A DNA stretch of 64,000 nucleotides, from contig NC_015520.1 in the NCBI RefSeq assembly GCF_000213255.1, forward strand, positions 1,260,001 through 1,324,000, in the 5' to 3' direction. The notes beneath the pieces were generated by a model. That model saw only the letters and a program-made list of their open reading frames with translations. It searched no databases and was not told where the DNA came from. This stretch comes from Mahella australiensis 50-1 BON (lineage in GTDB: Bacteria; Bacillota; Clostridia; Mahellales; Mahellaceae). Position numbers and translations under genes: made by a program. Position 1 is the first letter of the stretch. Each line of letters opens with the position of its first letter. Below, piece after piece: positions 46,837 through 55,415 of this stretch.

Positions 46837-48630
46837 ATGGAATTATATCGTTCGCATGTGCTAGTATGCGGAGGTACCGGATGCACATCATCCGGAGCAC
46901 AACAGCTTATAGAAGCTTTGAATAATGAGATAGAGCGTTTGCATCTTTCCAATGAGGTTAAAGTGGTACAGACGGGTTGCCTGGGCTTGTGCGAGCGCGG
47001 GCCCAACGTTGTAATATATCCCGAAGGTGCGTATTACTGCCATGTTAAACCGGAAGATGCCAGGGATATCGCTGAAGAACATTTGTTGAAAGGCCGGATA
47101 GTTCAGAGGCTTTTGTACAGGGATATAGCAGAGGAGCATCTGCCGCTTTCATTGAATGAAATAGATTTTTATAACAGGCAGAGGCGTATAGTGCTGAAAA
47201 ATTGCGGTGTTATAGACCCGGAAAATATAGAGGAGTATATTGGTGCAGACGGTTATCAAGCCTTGGCTAAGGTATTGACCGGAATGACTCAGCAAGAGGT
47301 CATAGACACAATAAAAAAATCCGGATTGCGTGGCAGGGGTGGCGCAGGTTTCCCGACGGGTTTGAAATGGCAGTTTACGCATGATGCCATAGGCGATAAA
47401 AAATATGTGTTATGTAATGCCGACGAAGGTGATCCTGGGGCTTTCATGGACAGGAGCGTATTGGAGGGCGATCCGCACGCTTTGTTGGAGGCAATGACTA
47501 TAGCAGGATATGCAGTGGGAGCTGATCAAGGCTATATATACGTCAGAGCTGAATATCCGTTGGCAGTAAAGCGCCTTAATATAGCCATAAATCAAGCTAG
47601 AGAATACGGCTTGCTAGGTAGCAATATATTCGGTACCGGTTTTAAGTTCGATATAGATCTGCGTTTAGGAGCTGGTGCTTTTGTATGCGGTGAGGAAACA
47701 GCTTTAATGACATCCATAGAAGGGAAACGTGGAGAACCGAGGCCGAGACCTCCTTTCCCAGCCAATAAAGGTGTTTTTGGTAAACCTACGCTGCTCAATA
47801 ATGTGGAAACTTATGCAAATGTGCCTCAGATCATATTGAATGGACCTGAATGGTTTGCTTCTATAGGAACGGATAAGAGCAAAGGTACCAAGGTATTTGC
47901 GCTGGGCGGAAAAATAAACAACACTGGGTTGGTGGAAATACCTATGGGAACAACACTGCGTGAGGTGATATACGATATAGGTGGCGGTATACCCCAAGGT
48001 AAGGCATTTAAAGCAGCCCAGACCGGCGGACCGTCAGGCGGATGTATACCGGCGCAGTTCCTGGACATGCCTATAGAATACGATTCACTTATCCAGATAG
48101 GTTCTATGATGGGTTCGGGCGGTATGATCGTAATGGATGAGGATAACTGCATGGTGGATATAGCAAGGTTCTTCCTGCAATTCACCGTGGATGAATCATG
48201 CGGCAAATGTCCGCCATGTCGTATTGGTACCAAGCGCATGCTGGAAATATTAGACCGCATCGTGGAGGGCAAAGGAAAAGAGGGTGATATAGAGCTTTTG
48301 GAAACATTGGCTAAGAATATAAAGGCCTCGGCTTTGTGCGGATTAGGGCAAACGGCACCTAATCCGGTGCTGAGCACTTTGAAATATTTTAGAGACGAGT
48401 ATGAAGCTCATATACGTGATAAAAAATGTCCTGCCGGCGTATGCCAGCAATTACTGGAGTATGTAGTGATGCCGGAGTTGTGCCGTGGTTGTGGCCTGTG
48501 CGCTCGCATGTGCCCTGTGGGCGCCATAACGGGTGCTAAGAAGGAGCCATACGTTATTGATCCTGAGAAATGCACCAAATGCGGAACATGCATGGATGTA
48601 TGCAAGTTTGATGCTGTCATAAAGAGATAA
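46837..48630 (+). CDS. hydB: Bifurcating hydrogenase subunit B (NuoF-like flavoprotein)
   Basis: A 597-residue flavin and iron-sulfur subunit that oxidises or reduces NAD(H). An N-terminal [2Fe-2S] domain (CGGTGC, QTGCLGLC) is followed by the NuoF core with FMN/NAD sites (LRGRGGAGFPTGLKW, CNADEGDPGAFMDR), an SLBB segment, the [4Fe-4S] motif CGKCPPCRIG and a C-terminal two-cluster ferredoxin domain (CRGCGLCARMCPVG, CTKCGTCMDVCKFD). The ATG at 46837 follows GAGAGGAG; the longer frame covers the hairpin. 14 bases before hydA. Confidence 0.94.
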   Translation: MELYRSHVLVCGGTGCTSSGAQQLIEALNNEIERLHLSNEVKVVQTGCLGLCERGPNVVIYPEGAYYCHVKPEDARDIAEEHLLKGRIVQRLLYRDIAEEHLPLSLNEIDFYNRQRRIVLKNCGVIDPENIEEYIGADGYQALAKVLTGMTQQEVIDTIKKSGLRGRGGAGFPTGLKWQFTHDAIGDKKYVLCNADEGDPGAFMDRSVLEGDPHALLEAMTIAGYAVGADQGYIYVRAEYPLAVKRLNIAINQAREYGLLGSNIFGTGFKFDIDLRLGAGAFVCGEETALMTSIEGKRGEPRPRPPFPANKGVFGKPTLLNNVETYANVPQIILNGPEWFASIGTDKSKGTKVFALGGKINNTGLVEIPMGTTLREVIYDIGGGIPQGKAFKAAQTGGPSGGCIPAQFLDMPIEYDSLIQIGSMMGSGGMIVMDEDNCMVDIARFFLQFTVDESCGKCPPCRIGTKRMLEILDRIVEGKGKEGDIELLETLAKNIKASALCGLGQTAPNPVLSTLKYFRDEYEAHIRDKKCPAGVCQQLLEYVVMPELCRGCGLCARMCPVGAITGAKKEPYVIDPEKCTKCGTCMDVCKFDAVIKR

Positions 48631-48644
48631 GGAGGGGCCGGAAT

Positions 48645-50393
48645 ATGGATGAGAAAATGGTGACATTGACTATAGATGGACAGAAGGTAACAGTGCCGGC
48701 TTATTACACTATTTTAGAGGCTGCTAGGTCTGCCAATATACGTATACCGACGCTGTGCTTTTTAAAAGATATAAATGAAATAGGCGCATGCCGCATGTGC
48801 ATAGTGGAGATAAAGGGAGCCAAGGCGCTGCAAGCATCGTGCGTGTATCCTGTAGCCGACGGTATCGAAGTGAGCACGAATTCTCCAGCCGTAAGGGATG
48901 CTAGGAAGGTAACATTGGAGCTCATACTCTCCAATCATGATAGGAGCTGTTTGACGTGTGTGCGCAATCGCAATTGTGAGCTACAACAATTGGCCGATGA
49001 ATTGAATATTAAAGAAATACCTTTTGAGGGCGAACGATTGACGTTGCCGATAGATGACCTTTCACCGGCCATAGTAAGAGACCCTAATAAATGCATATTG
49101 TGCAGGCGTTGCATAAGCACATGCCGCAACGTACAGGAGATAGGTGTAATCGGAGCCACCGAGAGGGGCTTTAATACCATGGTGGAACCACCGTTCAAGA
49201 TGAGTATAAACCAGGTGCCATGCATAAATTGCGGCCAATGCATAGAGGCTTGCCCTGTTGGAGCCTTGCGTGAGAAGGACGATACCGAGCGAGTATGGAC
49301 GGCTTTAGCTGATCCCGAGCTGCATGTGGTAGTGCAGACAGCTCCAGCGGTGAGAGCGGCTTTGGGCGAGGAATTCGGTATGCCCATAGGTACCCGCGTT
49401 ACAGGTAAGATGGCAGCGGCATTGAGACGTCTTGGATTCGATAAGGTATTCGATACCGATTTTGCAGCCGATCTTACTATTATGGAAGAGGGAACAGAGC
49501 TATTGGATAGGCTGAAAAACGGCGGCAAATTACCCCTTATAACATCATGCAGTCCGGGATGGGTTAAGTACTGCGAGCATTATTATCCGGAATTCTTGGA
49601 TAATTTATCGTCGTGCAAATCCCCTCATGAGATGATGGGGGCTGTATTGAAATCATATTACGCGCAAAAGATGAATATAGATCCGTCCAAGATCTTTGTG
49701 GTATCGGTTATGCCATGTACAGCCAAGAAATTTGAAGCACAAAGGCCGGAGTTGGCAGCTAATGGGCATCCCGATGTAGACGTTGTCATAACAACGCGTG
49801 AGCTAGCGCGCATGATAAAAGAAGCAGGCATAAACTTTTTGGCATTGCCAGATGAATCCTTTGATGATCCGTTAGGCATTTCTACAGGAGCCGGTGTTAT
49901 ATTCGGTGTTACAGGTGGTGTTATGGAAGCAGCTCTTCGCACTGTAGCCGAGATATTGACCGGTGAGGAACTGGAAAATATAGAATTCGGTGTCGTCAGA
50001 GGTTTAGAAGGCATAAGGACGGCTTCGATAGATGCCGGAGGAGTTACTATAAAGGCGGCTGTAGCCAACGGTACAGCCAATGCGGCAGCACTTTTGGACC
50101 GAATCAAAAGCGGTCAAGAGCATTATGACTTTATCGAGATAATGGGATGCCCCGGCGGTTGTATAAATGGAGGCGGTCAGCCTATATTGACGGCGCAGCA
50201 AAGGTGGGATATTGATATCAAAGCCGAAAGGGCTAAAGCTCTATACCAAGAGGATAGGGATATGCCTATAAGGAAATCTCATGAGAATCCGCAAATAAAG
50301 GCTATATATAACGAATTTCTAGGGAAACCAAACAGTCATACTGCTCATGAACTGCTTCATACGCATTATACCGAGCGGTTAAAATATTGTTAA
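48645..50393 (+). CDS. hydA: [FeFe] hydrogenase catalytic subunit (HydA, bifurcating type)
   Basis: A 582-residue hydrogenase. It has an N-terminal [2Fe-2S] domain (Cys38, Cys49, Cys52), a His-ligated cluster segment NHDRSCLTC, two [4Fe-4S] motifs (CILCRRCISTCR, CINCGQCIEACP) and the H-cluster domain: TSCSPGW (Cys302, Ser303), MPCTAKK (Cys358), and MGCPGGCINGGGQP (Cys502, Cys506). The C-terminus HELLHTHY is typical. In the usual TSCCP loop the second Cys is a cubane ligand; here it is Ser. With HydB and HydC it should couple NADH and ferredoxin to H2. GGAGGGG site; ends the operon. Confidence 0.94.
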   Translation: MDEKMVTLTIDGQKVTVPAYYTILEAARSANIRIPTLCFLKDINEIGACRMCIVEIKGAKALQASCVYPVADGIEVSTNSPAVRDARKVTLELILSNHDRSCLTCVRNRNCELQQLADELNIKEIPFEGERLTLPIDDLSPAIVRDPNKCILCRRCISTCRNVQEIGVIGATERGFNTMVEPPFKMSINQVPCINCGQCIEACPVGALREKDDTERVWTALADPELHVVVQTAPAVRAALGEEFGMPIGTRVTGKMAAALRRLGFDKVFDTDFAADLTIMEEGTELLDRLKNGGKLPLITSCSPGWVKYCEHYYPEFLDNLSSCKSPHEMMGAVLKSYYAQKMNIDPSKIFVVSVMPCTAKKFEAQRPELAANGHPDVDVVITTRELARMIKEAGINFLALPDESFDDPLGISTGAGVIFGVTGGVMEAALRTVAEILTGEELENIEFGVVRGLEGIRTASIDAGGVTIKAAVANGTANAAALLDRIKSGQEHYDFIEIMGCPGGCINGGGQPILTAQQRWDIDIKAERAKALYQEDRDMPIRKSHENPQIKAIYNEFLGKPNSHTAHELLHTHYTERLKYC

Positions 50394-50396
50394 CGA

Positions 50397-50438
50397 TTAT
50401 TCAGCAACGCTCACATTATATATATTATAGCTGAATAA
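50397..50438 (+). terminator. Hairpin after hydA
   Basis: TTATTCAGC (50397-50405) pairs with GCTGAATAA (50430-50438). The loop is AT-rich and no long T run follows. It is likely the first of two termination or 3'-end stabilising structures. Confidence 0.45.
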
Positions 50439-50448
50439 TAACAAATAC

Positions 50449-50495
50449 TATACAATAACAGGGTAAAGCTTTTATGCTTACCCTGTTATTGTATA
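50449..50495 (+). terminator. 18-bp perfect hairpin after hydA
   Basis: Arms 50449-50466 and 50478-50495 are perfectly complementary over 18 bases around an 11-base loop. This is the strongest hairpin in the hydrogenase 3' region. T content after it is low, so it may be a terminator in both directions or an mRNA end stabiliser. Confidence 0.65.
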
Positions 50496-50612
50496 ATAGC
50501 GAGCCATATGGTATAATCTACACATAAGAATTTACTATAAACACTTGATAAAAATCGAAAAAGAATATATCATTAAATGAATAATATATTATATGCAAAG
50601 GATGATGGGTAG

Positions 50613-51581
50613 TTGGCCAAAGCTCGAATACATTTGGAAGGTTTAGTACCGCAAAATGTTAAAAGCAATGAAGATGAAGTGCGTTTTAAATGGACTAGTA
50701 CAGCGATTATAGAGCAACAAAAAAAGCAGAATGTAAATTATATCATAAAAGTATCCAGAACAAAATGGCTCGAATTGATTAAAGATATAAAAGACGACGA
50801 TATATTGGTAGTAGAGGGTGAACCGTATTTGGGCATGACCAGTAAAGGTGTTCCATATATAGAAGTAAATACTAATAATATATTTGCTAAACAATTTGTG
50901 CCTCAAGAGGATATATCTTATTTTAGGCCAGAAGAGATAGAAGAGGTGCCGCTTGCACATATAGATTTAGTGGAGCCGGTTCATTTAAATGCCAAACCAT
51001 TTTCTCTTGAGCCCAATATAACGAATGCTCAGATAATCGGCAGGATTACTATGCCATTGACAGTTAGGATATTACCAAGTGGCAGATTAGGCCTGGTATC
51101 CGGCTTAAAAAATTATTTGGTTGCAAAGCAGCTGGGGTTTAAAACCGTACCAGTTATATTTAGAAACATGACAAATCTTGAATGGTTAAGTATGCGCGGC
51201 ATAGACCCACAAAAAAGTTTCGAATGGCGCCACAGCAAAATTAGAGTGCCGGGTAGACCAAAGAATATTGCACCGCCTCCCAGGCAAAACAGGATGACGG
51301 CTCCAGCCAGACCGATGGTAGCGCCGATTAGTAGAAATGAGATAAAAGAGGTACCGCTGGTGGACATAACAGTGACTAATCCGAAGTTTACAAATGCCCG
51401 TTTGAATCCCCAAAAAACCATGGCTGAGAAAGAAAGGATAAGTAAGCTGGGTAAGATAGACGAGCCATTATTGGTACGTCAGACAGTAAACGGAAAGTAC
51501 GATCTTGTGGATGGGTTTAGGCGCCTGACCATTGCAAAGGAGCTCGGTTTCGATAAAGTGCCTGTAAAGGTAGTGTCATAA
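50613..51581 (+). CDS. Protein with two tandem ParB-like N-terminal domains
   Basis: A 322-residue protein. Two segments resemble the ParB/Spo0J CTPase-type N-terminal domain: EEVPLAHIDL...SGLKNYLVAKQLGFKTVPV (about residues 108-195) and KEVPLVDITV...DGFRRLTIAKELGFDKVPV (about 247-322). The second has the better catalytic-like G-x-RR-x-x-A motif; the first has GLKNYLVA instead. No HTH or ParA partner is seen, so chromosome partitioning is not implied. The start must be the TTG at 50613 or later because a TAG precedes it. It is 2 bases before gltX. Confidence 0.7.
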   Translation: MAKARIHLEGLVPQNVKSNEDEVRFKWTSTAIIEQQKKQNVNYIIKVSRTKWLELIKDIKDDDILVVEGEPYLGMTSKGVPYIEVNTNNIFAKQFVPQEDISYFRPEEIEEVPLAHIDLVEPVHLNAKPFSLEPNITNAQIIGRITMPLTVRILPSGRLGLVSGLKNYLVAKQLGFKTVPVIFRNMTNLEWLSMRGIDPQKSFEWRHSKIRVPGRPKNIAPPPRQNRMTAPARPMVAPISRNEIKEVPLVDITVTNPKFTNARLNPQKTMAEKERISKLGKIDEPLLVRQTVNGKYDLVDGFRRLTIAKELGFDKVPVKVVS

Positions 51582-51583
51582 CG

Positions 51584-53050
51584 ATGAACGGTATACGAGT
51601 GAGATTTGCACCCAGTCCTACTGGGCCGATACACATAGGCAATATGCGTACAGCGCTGTTTAACTATCTATTTGCCAAACATGAGGGCAAAGCAGACTTC
51701 ATATTGCGCATAGAAGATACCGATGCCACAAGATCCACTGTTGAATATGAGAAATATATATATAAAGAACTGGAATGGCTGGGGATAGAGTGGGACGAGG
51801 GACCGGATAAAGGAGGTCCTGTTGGGCCATACAGACAAAGCCAACGTTTGGATATTTATCAGCGATATCTTCAGAAGCTTATAGATGAAGGCTTTGTTTA
51901 TCGCTGCTATTGTACACCCGAAGAATTAGAGGTCGATAAGGAACAAGCGGTAAAGGCTGGCGATATACCCCGATATTCCGGAAAATGTCGTCATTTATCC
52001 GACGAAGAAATAAGGCGCTTCGAAGCCGAAGGTAGGCCGTCGGTTATAAGATTCATAGTGCCCGATCACGAAATGATCGCATTCGATGACCTTATAAAAG
52101 GCCATATAGAGATTGATAGTCATACGTTGGGTGGGGATATGATAATATTCCGCTCTGATAATATGCCCACATACAATTTCGCTGTGGTCATAGATGATCA
52201 TTTAATGGATATAACCCATGTTATTCGCGGAGATGATCACGTGGCTAATACGCCTAAACAGTTGCTAATATATAAAGCATTGGGTTTTACTCCGCCTTTA
52301 TTTGCTCATACAGCTATGATACTGGGACCGGATCGCACTAAATTGAGCAAGCGTCACGGAGATAATTATATAGGCCAATATCGGCACAAAGGTTATCTAC
52401 CTGAGGCTTTATTCAATTTTCTTGCCTTGCTAGGTTGGTCTCCGGAAGATGAGCGGGAAATCATGAGTAAAGATGAAATTATATCGGCGTTTTCATTGAA
52501 TAGAGCATCTCGTTCACCCGCCGTATTTGATATAGATAAGTTAAACTGGATGAACGGCATATACATAAGGCAAAGCCCACCTGGTCGCATAGCAGCTCTA
52601 GCTGTTCCGCATCTTAAGGCAGCCGGCTTAATAGATGATAATGTGGATATGCGATGGTTGGAGAAAGCAGTAGCCAGCGTACAAGAGGGTATAAGCTATG
52701 TGGCAGAAATAGTAGAGCCTCTGAGAATATATTTCGGTAATGTCGTAGAGCCGGAAAATGATGAAGCTGCAGAAGTTTTGAAGGCTCAAGGCGTATATGG
52801 CTTGCTTCAAAGGTTTAAAGAGATTGTCGAGCAGGCCCAGAATATAGATGAAGCATTTGCTAAGGAAGTTTTTAATCAGCTAAAAAATGACACAGGACTT
52901 AAAGGCAAAAGCCTTTTTATGCCTATACGTGTGGCTTTGACCGGCAGGTGTCATGGGCCGGAAATGGTGACTGTAATACCATTATTAGGGCGCGATCTTA
53001 TATTATCGCGTTTAGAACATATATTATCGCGATTAGGTGAAGATATATAA
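51584..53050 (+). CDS. gltX: Glutamyl-tRNA synthetase
   Basis: A 488-residue class-I synthetase. The HIGH motif is in SPTGPIHIGNMRTALFN, the KMSKS equivalent is KLSKRHGDN, and YCTPEELE and GDDHVANTPKQLL are family landmarks. Cytoplasmic. It supplies charged tRNA(Glu) to translation and to hemA of the B12 block. It is 2 bases after the ParB-like gene and convergent with the DUF421 gene. Confidence 0.96.
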   Translation: MNGIRVRFAPSPTGPIHIGNMRTALFNYLFAKHEGKADFILRIEDTDATRSTVEYEKYIYKELEWLGIEWDEGPDKGGPVGPYRQSQRLDIYQRYLQKLIDEGFVYRCYCTPEELEVDKEQAVKAGDIPRYSGKCRHLSDEEIRRFEAEGRPSVIRFIVPDHEMIAFDDLIKGHIEIDSHTLGGDMIIFRSDNMPTYNFAVVIDDHLMDITHVIRGDDHVANTPKQLLIYKALGFTPPLFAHTAMILGPDRTKLSKRHGDNYIGQYRHKGYLPEALFNFLALLGWSPEDEREIMSKDEIISAFSLNRASRSPAVFDIDKLNWMNGIYIRQSPPGRIAALAVPHLKAAGLIDDNVDMRWLEKAVASVQEGISYVAEIVEPLRIYFGNVVEPENDEAAEVLKAQGVYGLLQRFKEIVEQAQNIDEAFAKEVFNQLKNDTGLKGKSLFMPIRVALTGRCHGPEMVTVIPLLGRDLILSRLEHILSRLGEDI

Positions 53051-53079
53051 AGGCATTTTATTCCAACTTGCCCTTATAT
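53045..53079. terminator. Possible bidirectional terminator at convergent stops
   Basis: ATATAAAGGCA (53045-53055) pairs with TGCCCTTATAT (53069-53079), 10 of 11 positions, overlapping the stop codons of gltX and the DUF421 gene. A/T tracts flank both sides. Confidence 0.45.
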
Positions 53080-53795
53080 ACATCGCTTATATCTATGTTT
53101 TTAGGCACGCTATCTTTATATGTATCCACATAGAATTCTTTAGTTAAAGGGTCTATGGAAGCATATGCTACCTCTTTTATTGAATGAATGTCGTGGGCTG
53201 CTAGCATATCCATGAGCCATTTGCCGTTTAGATTATTTTGAGCCAGGTTTTGGTATATGATCTGGCCATCGACTATAAGCTCGGACGGCAGTGATTGCTG
53301 CTGTGGGCTAATGTTCATATCTTTAGGCGTTAATGGCTTGATGTCGGCATTTTGGAGTATGCTCAAATTGCCACTGGGTTCAAGGATGGCATATTTTACA
53401 TCTTTTAAATTAAAAACGTCCTTTTGCCTTAATTCAGATATAAGATCATCTATATTATAATGCATCTTGCGTAAGTTATCCTCTAATATCTGGCCATTTA
53501 GTACCACGATGGTTGGTTCACCCTCCAACAGTTTCCTTGCCGGTCGGCTTTTCATTGAAATGTATGACATGAGGAAAGTAAGTAAAGCGAACAATGCTAA
53601 CCCCATAAGATGCTGCCTGGTTCTCTGCGATATATCTGTGGCCATTACACCGGCTATAGAGCCGAAGGTAATACCGTTTATATAATCGTAATAGGTTAAT
53701 TCTGTTATTTGCTGCTTGCCTAGTAGTCTGGTAAATATCAGTATTGCAAAAAAAGCCATTATAGTTTGTATTATTATCTCCGCTATCATCTTCAT
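53058..53795 (-). CDS. DUF421 (YetF-like) membrane protein
   Basis: A 245-residue protein with hydrophobic helices in the first 85 residues and a soluble C-terminal part. It has TRLLGKQQITELTYYDYING and FGSIAGVMATD, the DUF421 signature, then SRPARKLLEGEPTIVVLNG and SELRQKDVFNLKDVKYAILE. Spore-forming Firmicutes carry many such proteins; some are linked to germination or stress, but the role is unclear. The ATG at 53795 is 8 bases after GGAGGCGAG. Confidence 0.88.
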   Translation of the reverse strand: MKMIAEIIIQTIMAFFAILIFTRLLGKQQITELTYYDYINGITFGSIAGVMATDISQRTRQHLMGLALFALLTFLMSYISMKSRPARKLLEGEPTIVVLNGQILEDNLRKMHYNIDDLISELRQKDVFNLKDVKYAILEPSGNLSILQNADIKPLTPKDMNISPQQQSLPSELIVDGQIIYQNLAQNNLNGKWLMDMLAAHDIHSIKEVAYASIDPLTKEFYVDTYKDSVPKNIDISDVYKGKLE

Positions 53796-53928
53796 TGACT
53801 CTCGCCTCCACGATTATTTTTTGCTTAAAGTGCTTAAATATACCTGCTTTTAATTTTTGCAGTATGAGATATAATATTATAGGTGGATACTCAAATATTT
53901 ATACAAGATAAAGCAGGAGGAATATGAT

Positions 53929-54132
53929 ATGGCACAAATGGTATTTAGCGTAAAAGGTATGTCGTGTGATCATTGTGTGAAGAATATAGAAAAGGCTGTT
54001 AAAACTTTGGACGGGGTGGACGATGTAAGAGCTGACCTGGATACCAAAAAGGTAACAGTGAAATATAGCGGCGATGTCAATGGCGAGGATATAAAAAAGG
54101 CCATAAATGATGCCGGCTATAATGTCGAATAG
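53929..54132 (+). CDS. copZ: Copper chaperone CopZ
   Basis: A 67-residue heavy-metal-associated domain carrying Cu(I). The metal site is GMSCDHCVKNIEKAV; the DGVDDVRADLDTKKVTV strand is typical. It should hand copper to CopA at 38.2 kb. Strong AGGAGG site. No CsoR-like operator was seen in the 130 bp upstream. A 30-codon gene follows, its ribosome site overlapping the copZ stop codon. Confidence 0.93.
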   Translation: MAQMVFSVKGMSCDHCVKNIEKAVKTLDGVDDVRADLDTKKVTVKYSGDVNGEDIKKAINDAGYNVE

Positions 54133-54144
54133 GAGTGCTGCTTT

Positions 54145-54237
54145 ATGCCTTTATGGCTTCAGGCCGTATTAACGGTCATAGGCGTAATCGTAGGTTTTAC
54201 GGTAATATACTTGCTGATGCGTAAGGATAAGATATAA
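54145..54237 (+). CDS. Small single-pass membrane peptide (30 aa) downstream of copZ
   Basis: An open frame too short for standard calls: MPLWLQAVLTVIGVIVGFTV at the start, then IYLLMRKDKI. It has one hydrophobic helix (about residues 3-25) and a basic C-terminus, so it should sit in the membrane with the C-terminus inside. AGGAG lies 10 bases before the ATG and overlaps the copZ stop (TAGGAG), which indicates coupled translation. No known family is recognised. A role with copper handling is only inferred from context. Confidence 0.6.
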   Translation: MPLWLQAVLTVIGVIVGFTVIYLLMRKDKI

Positions 54238-54239
54238 TA

Positions 54240-55028
54240 TTATCCCAGCACATTGTCTAAAAACATCATGATGACGAAACCTATGAGCAGAGCATGAGTA
54301 GCCAATTTTGAGCAGTATTGGTGGTTGTGTATCTCAGGTATGATCTCTTCGGTGATCACGAAGAGCATGGCCCCTGCTGCGAATGCCATGATAAATGGTA
54401 ACAGAGGTCTGGATAGCTGAATGATACAAACGCCGATCAGTCCCCCTATAGGTTCGACCAGCCCTGTAGCTAGTGCTGTCAAAAACGTTTTGCCGGTACT
54501 GTAACCGTGCTGCAATAGCGGTAATGCTACTGCCAAACCTTCCGGTATGTTTTGAAGGCCAATGGCTATAGCGAGGCTTATGCCATTGGCTATATCTCCA
54601 TCGCCAAAACCGACCCCTACTGCCATGCCTTCCGGAAAATTATGTACGGTTATGGCTATGACGAACAACCATACTCTTCTCAAAGCAGCGCCATTTTCAT
54701 TTTCCGCATCATTCATTGAATTGGATAGTAAATTGGTATCCGGGAATAAACGGTCTATCACATCGAGGAAAATTCCTCCTACCAATATGCCTATGAGCGT
54801 TATACTAGCTCCTTTTATACCGCCACCGCCTTTTTCTATGGCCGGTATGATCAAGCTGAATGCGGTAGCGGCCAGCATGATTCCTGCTGCCATACCGAGC
54901 AAAGCATCCATGAGCCTTTCTGATATATTGCGCGTGAAAAAGATGGGGATGGCTCCCACGCTCGTGGCCAATCCGGCTGCTAAACTTGCTATAATGCCAA
55001 TGCATATTATCTGTATATGAGAAAGCAT
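54240..55028 (-). CDS. ZIP family divalent metal transporter
   Basis: A 262-residue membrane protein with about eight helices. Transmembrane metal-site motifs are HNFPEGMAVGVGFGDG and GLQNIPEGLAVALPL; a variable acidic loop with NDAENENG precedes helix 4. Such proteins import Zn, Fe or Mn. The ATG at 55028 is 10 bases after GGAGGT; a longer frame to 55061 contains that site. Convergent with the small membrane peptide, 2 bases between stops. Confidence 0.92.
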   Translation of the reverse strand: MLSHIQIICIGIIASLAAGLATSVGAIPIFFTRNISERLMDALLGMAAGIMLAATAFSLIIPAIEKGGGGIKGASITLIGILVGGIFLDVIDRLFPDTNLLSNSMNDAENENGAALRRVWLFVIAITVHNFPEGMAVGVGFGDGDIANGISLAIAIGLQNIPEGLAVALPLLQHGYSTGKTFLTALATGLVEPIGGLIGVCIIQLSRPLLPFIMAFAAGAMLFVITEEIIPEIHNHQYCSKLATHALLIGFVIMMFLDNVLG

Positions 55029-55415
55029 GTATTCATCTACCTCCATTCCTACTCTAAACATTTTATGCGGGGGTACGGAATTTTGTTAAGCATGAATACC
55101 TGATCAGACGCGTAAGCCAATTGCCGGCGTTAGCTTGCTCAAACGAAACGAATTGTAAGTACGCAATCATTACGTGGCATAAGGCTTGACATATATACCT
55201 CGCTACGGCTGTGAAGCTGGACCACTACGCAATCAGAGATTGCTGTGGTCCTACGCTTCAAAAGCCCGCTCAGTATATATGTCAAGCCTGTAGCGGGTGT
55301 AGGATTTATATCATTGCATGCGCTAAACTTACTATATTACGAATCGAAGTTGCCGATTAAAAAAGTTGGCAAGTGAATTATATAGTAGTATAATTCATGG
55401 TGAGGTGCAGAGAAT
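55029..55415. repeat. Non-coding region with palindromic repeat element, copy 1
   Basis: This 387-bp gap has no gene. Segment A (55119-55164) is repeated inverted at 58208-58253 with 45 of 46 bases identical. Segment B (about 55291-55346) is repeated inverted at 58138-58193 with about 48 of 56 matches. Between A and B lies a long hairpin: outer arms 55183-55198 and 55273-55288 are a perfect 16-bp inverted repeat, with inner pairs GGACCAC/GTGGTCC and GCAATC/GATTGC. The tsaE ribosome site ends the gap. Confidence 0.85.

Noticed and set aside
48935-49528. A 197-codon antisense open frame within hydA
   Set aside because: It mirrors the conserved hydA coding sequence and has no independent support.
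50613-51581. Chromosome or plasmid partition locus and replication origin
   Set aside because: No ParA partner, no HTH DNA-binding domain and no parS-like palindrome were noticed nearby.
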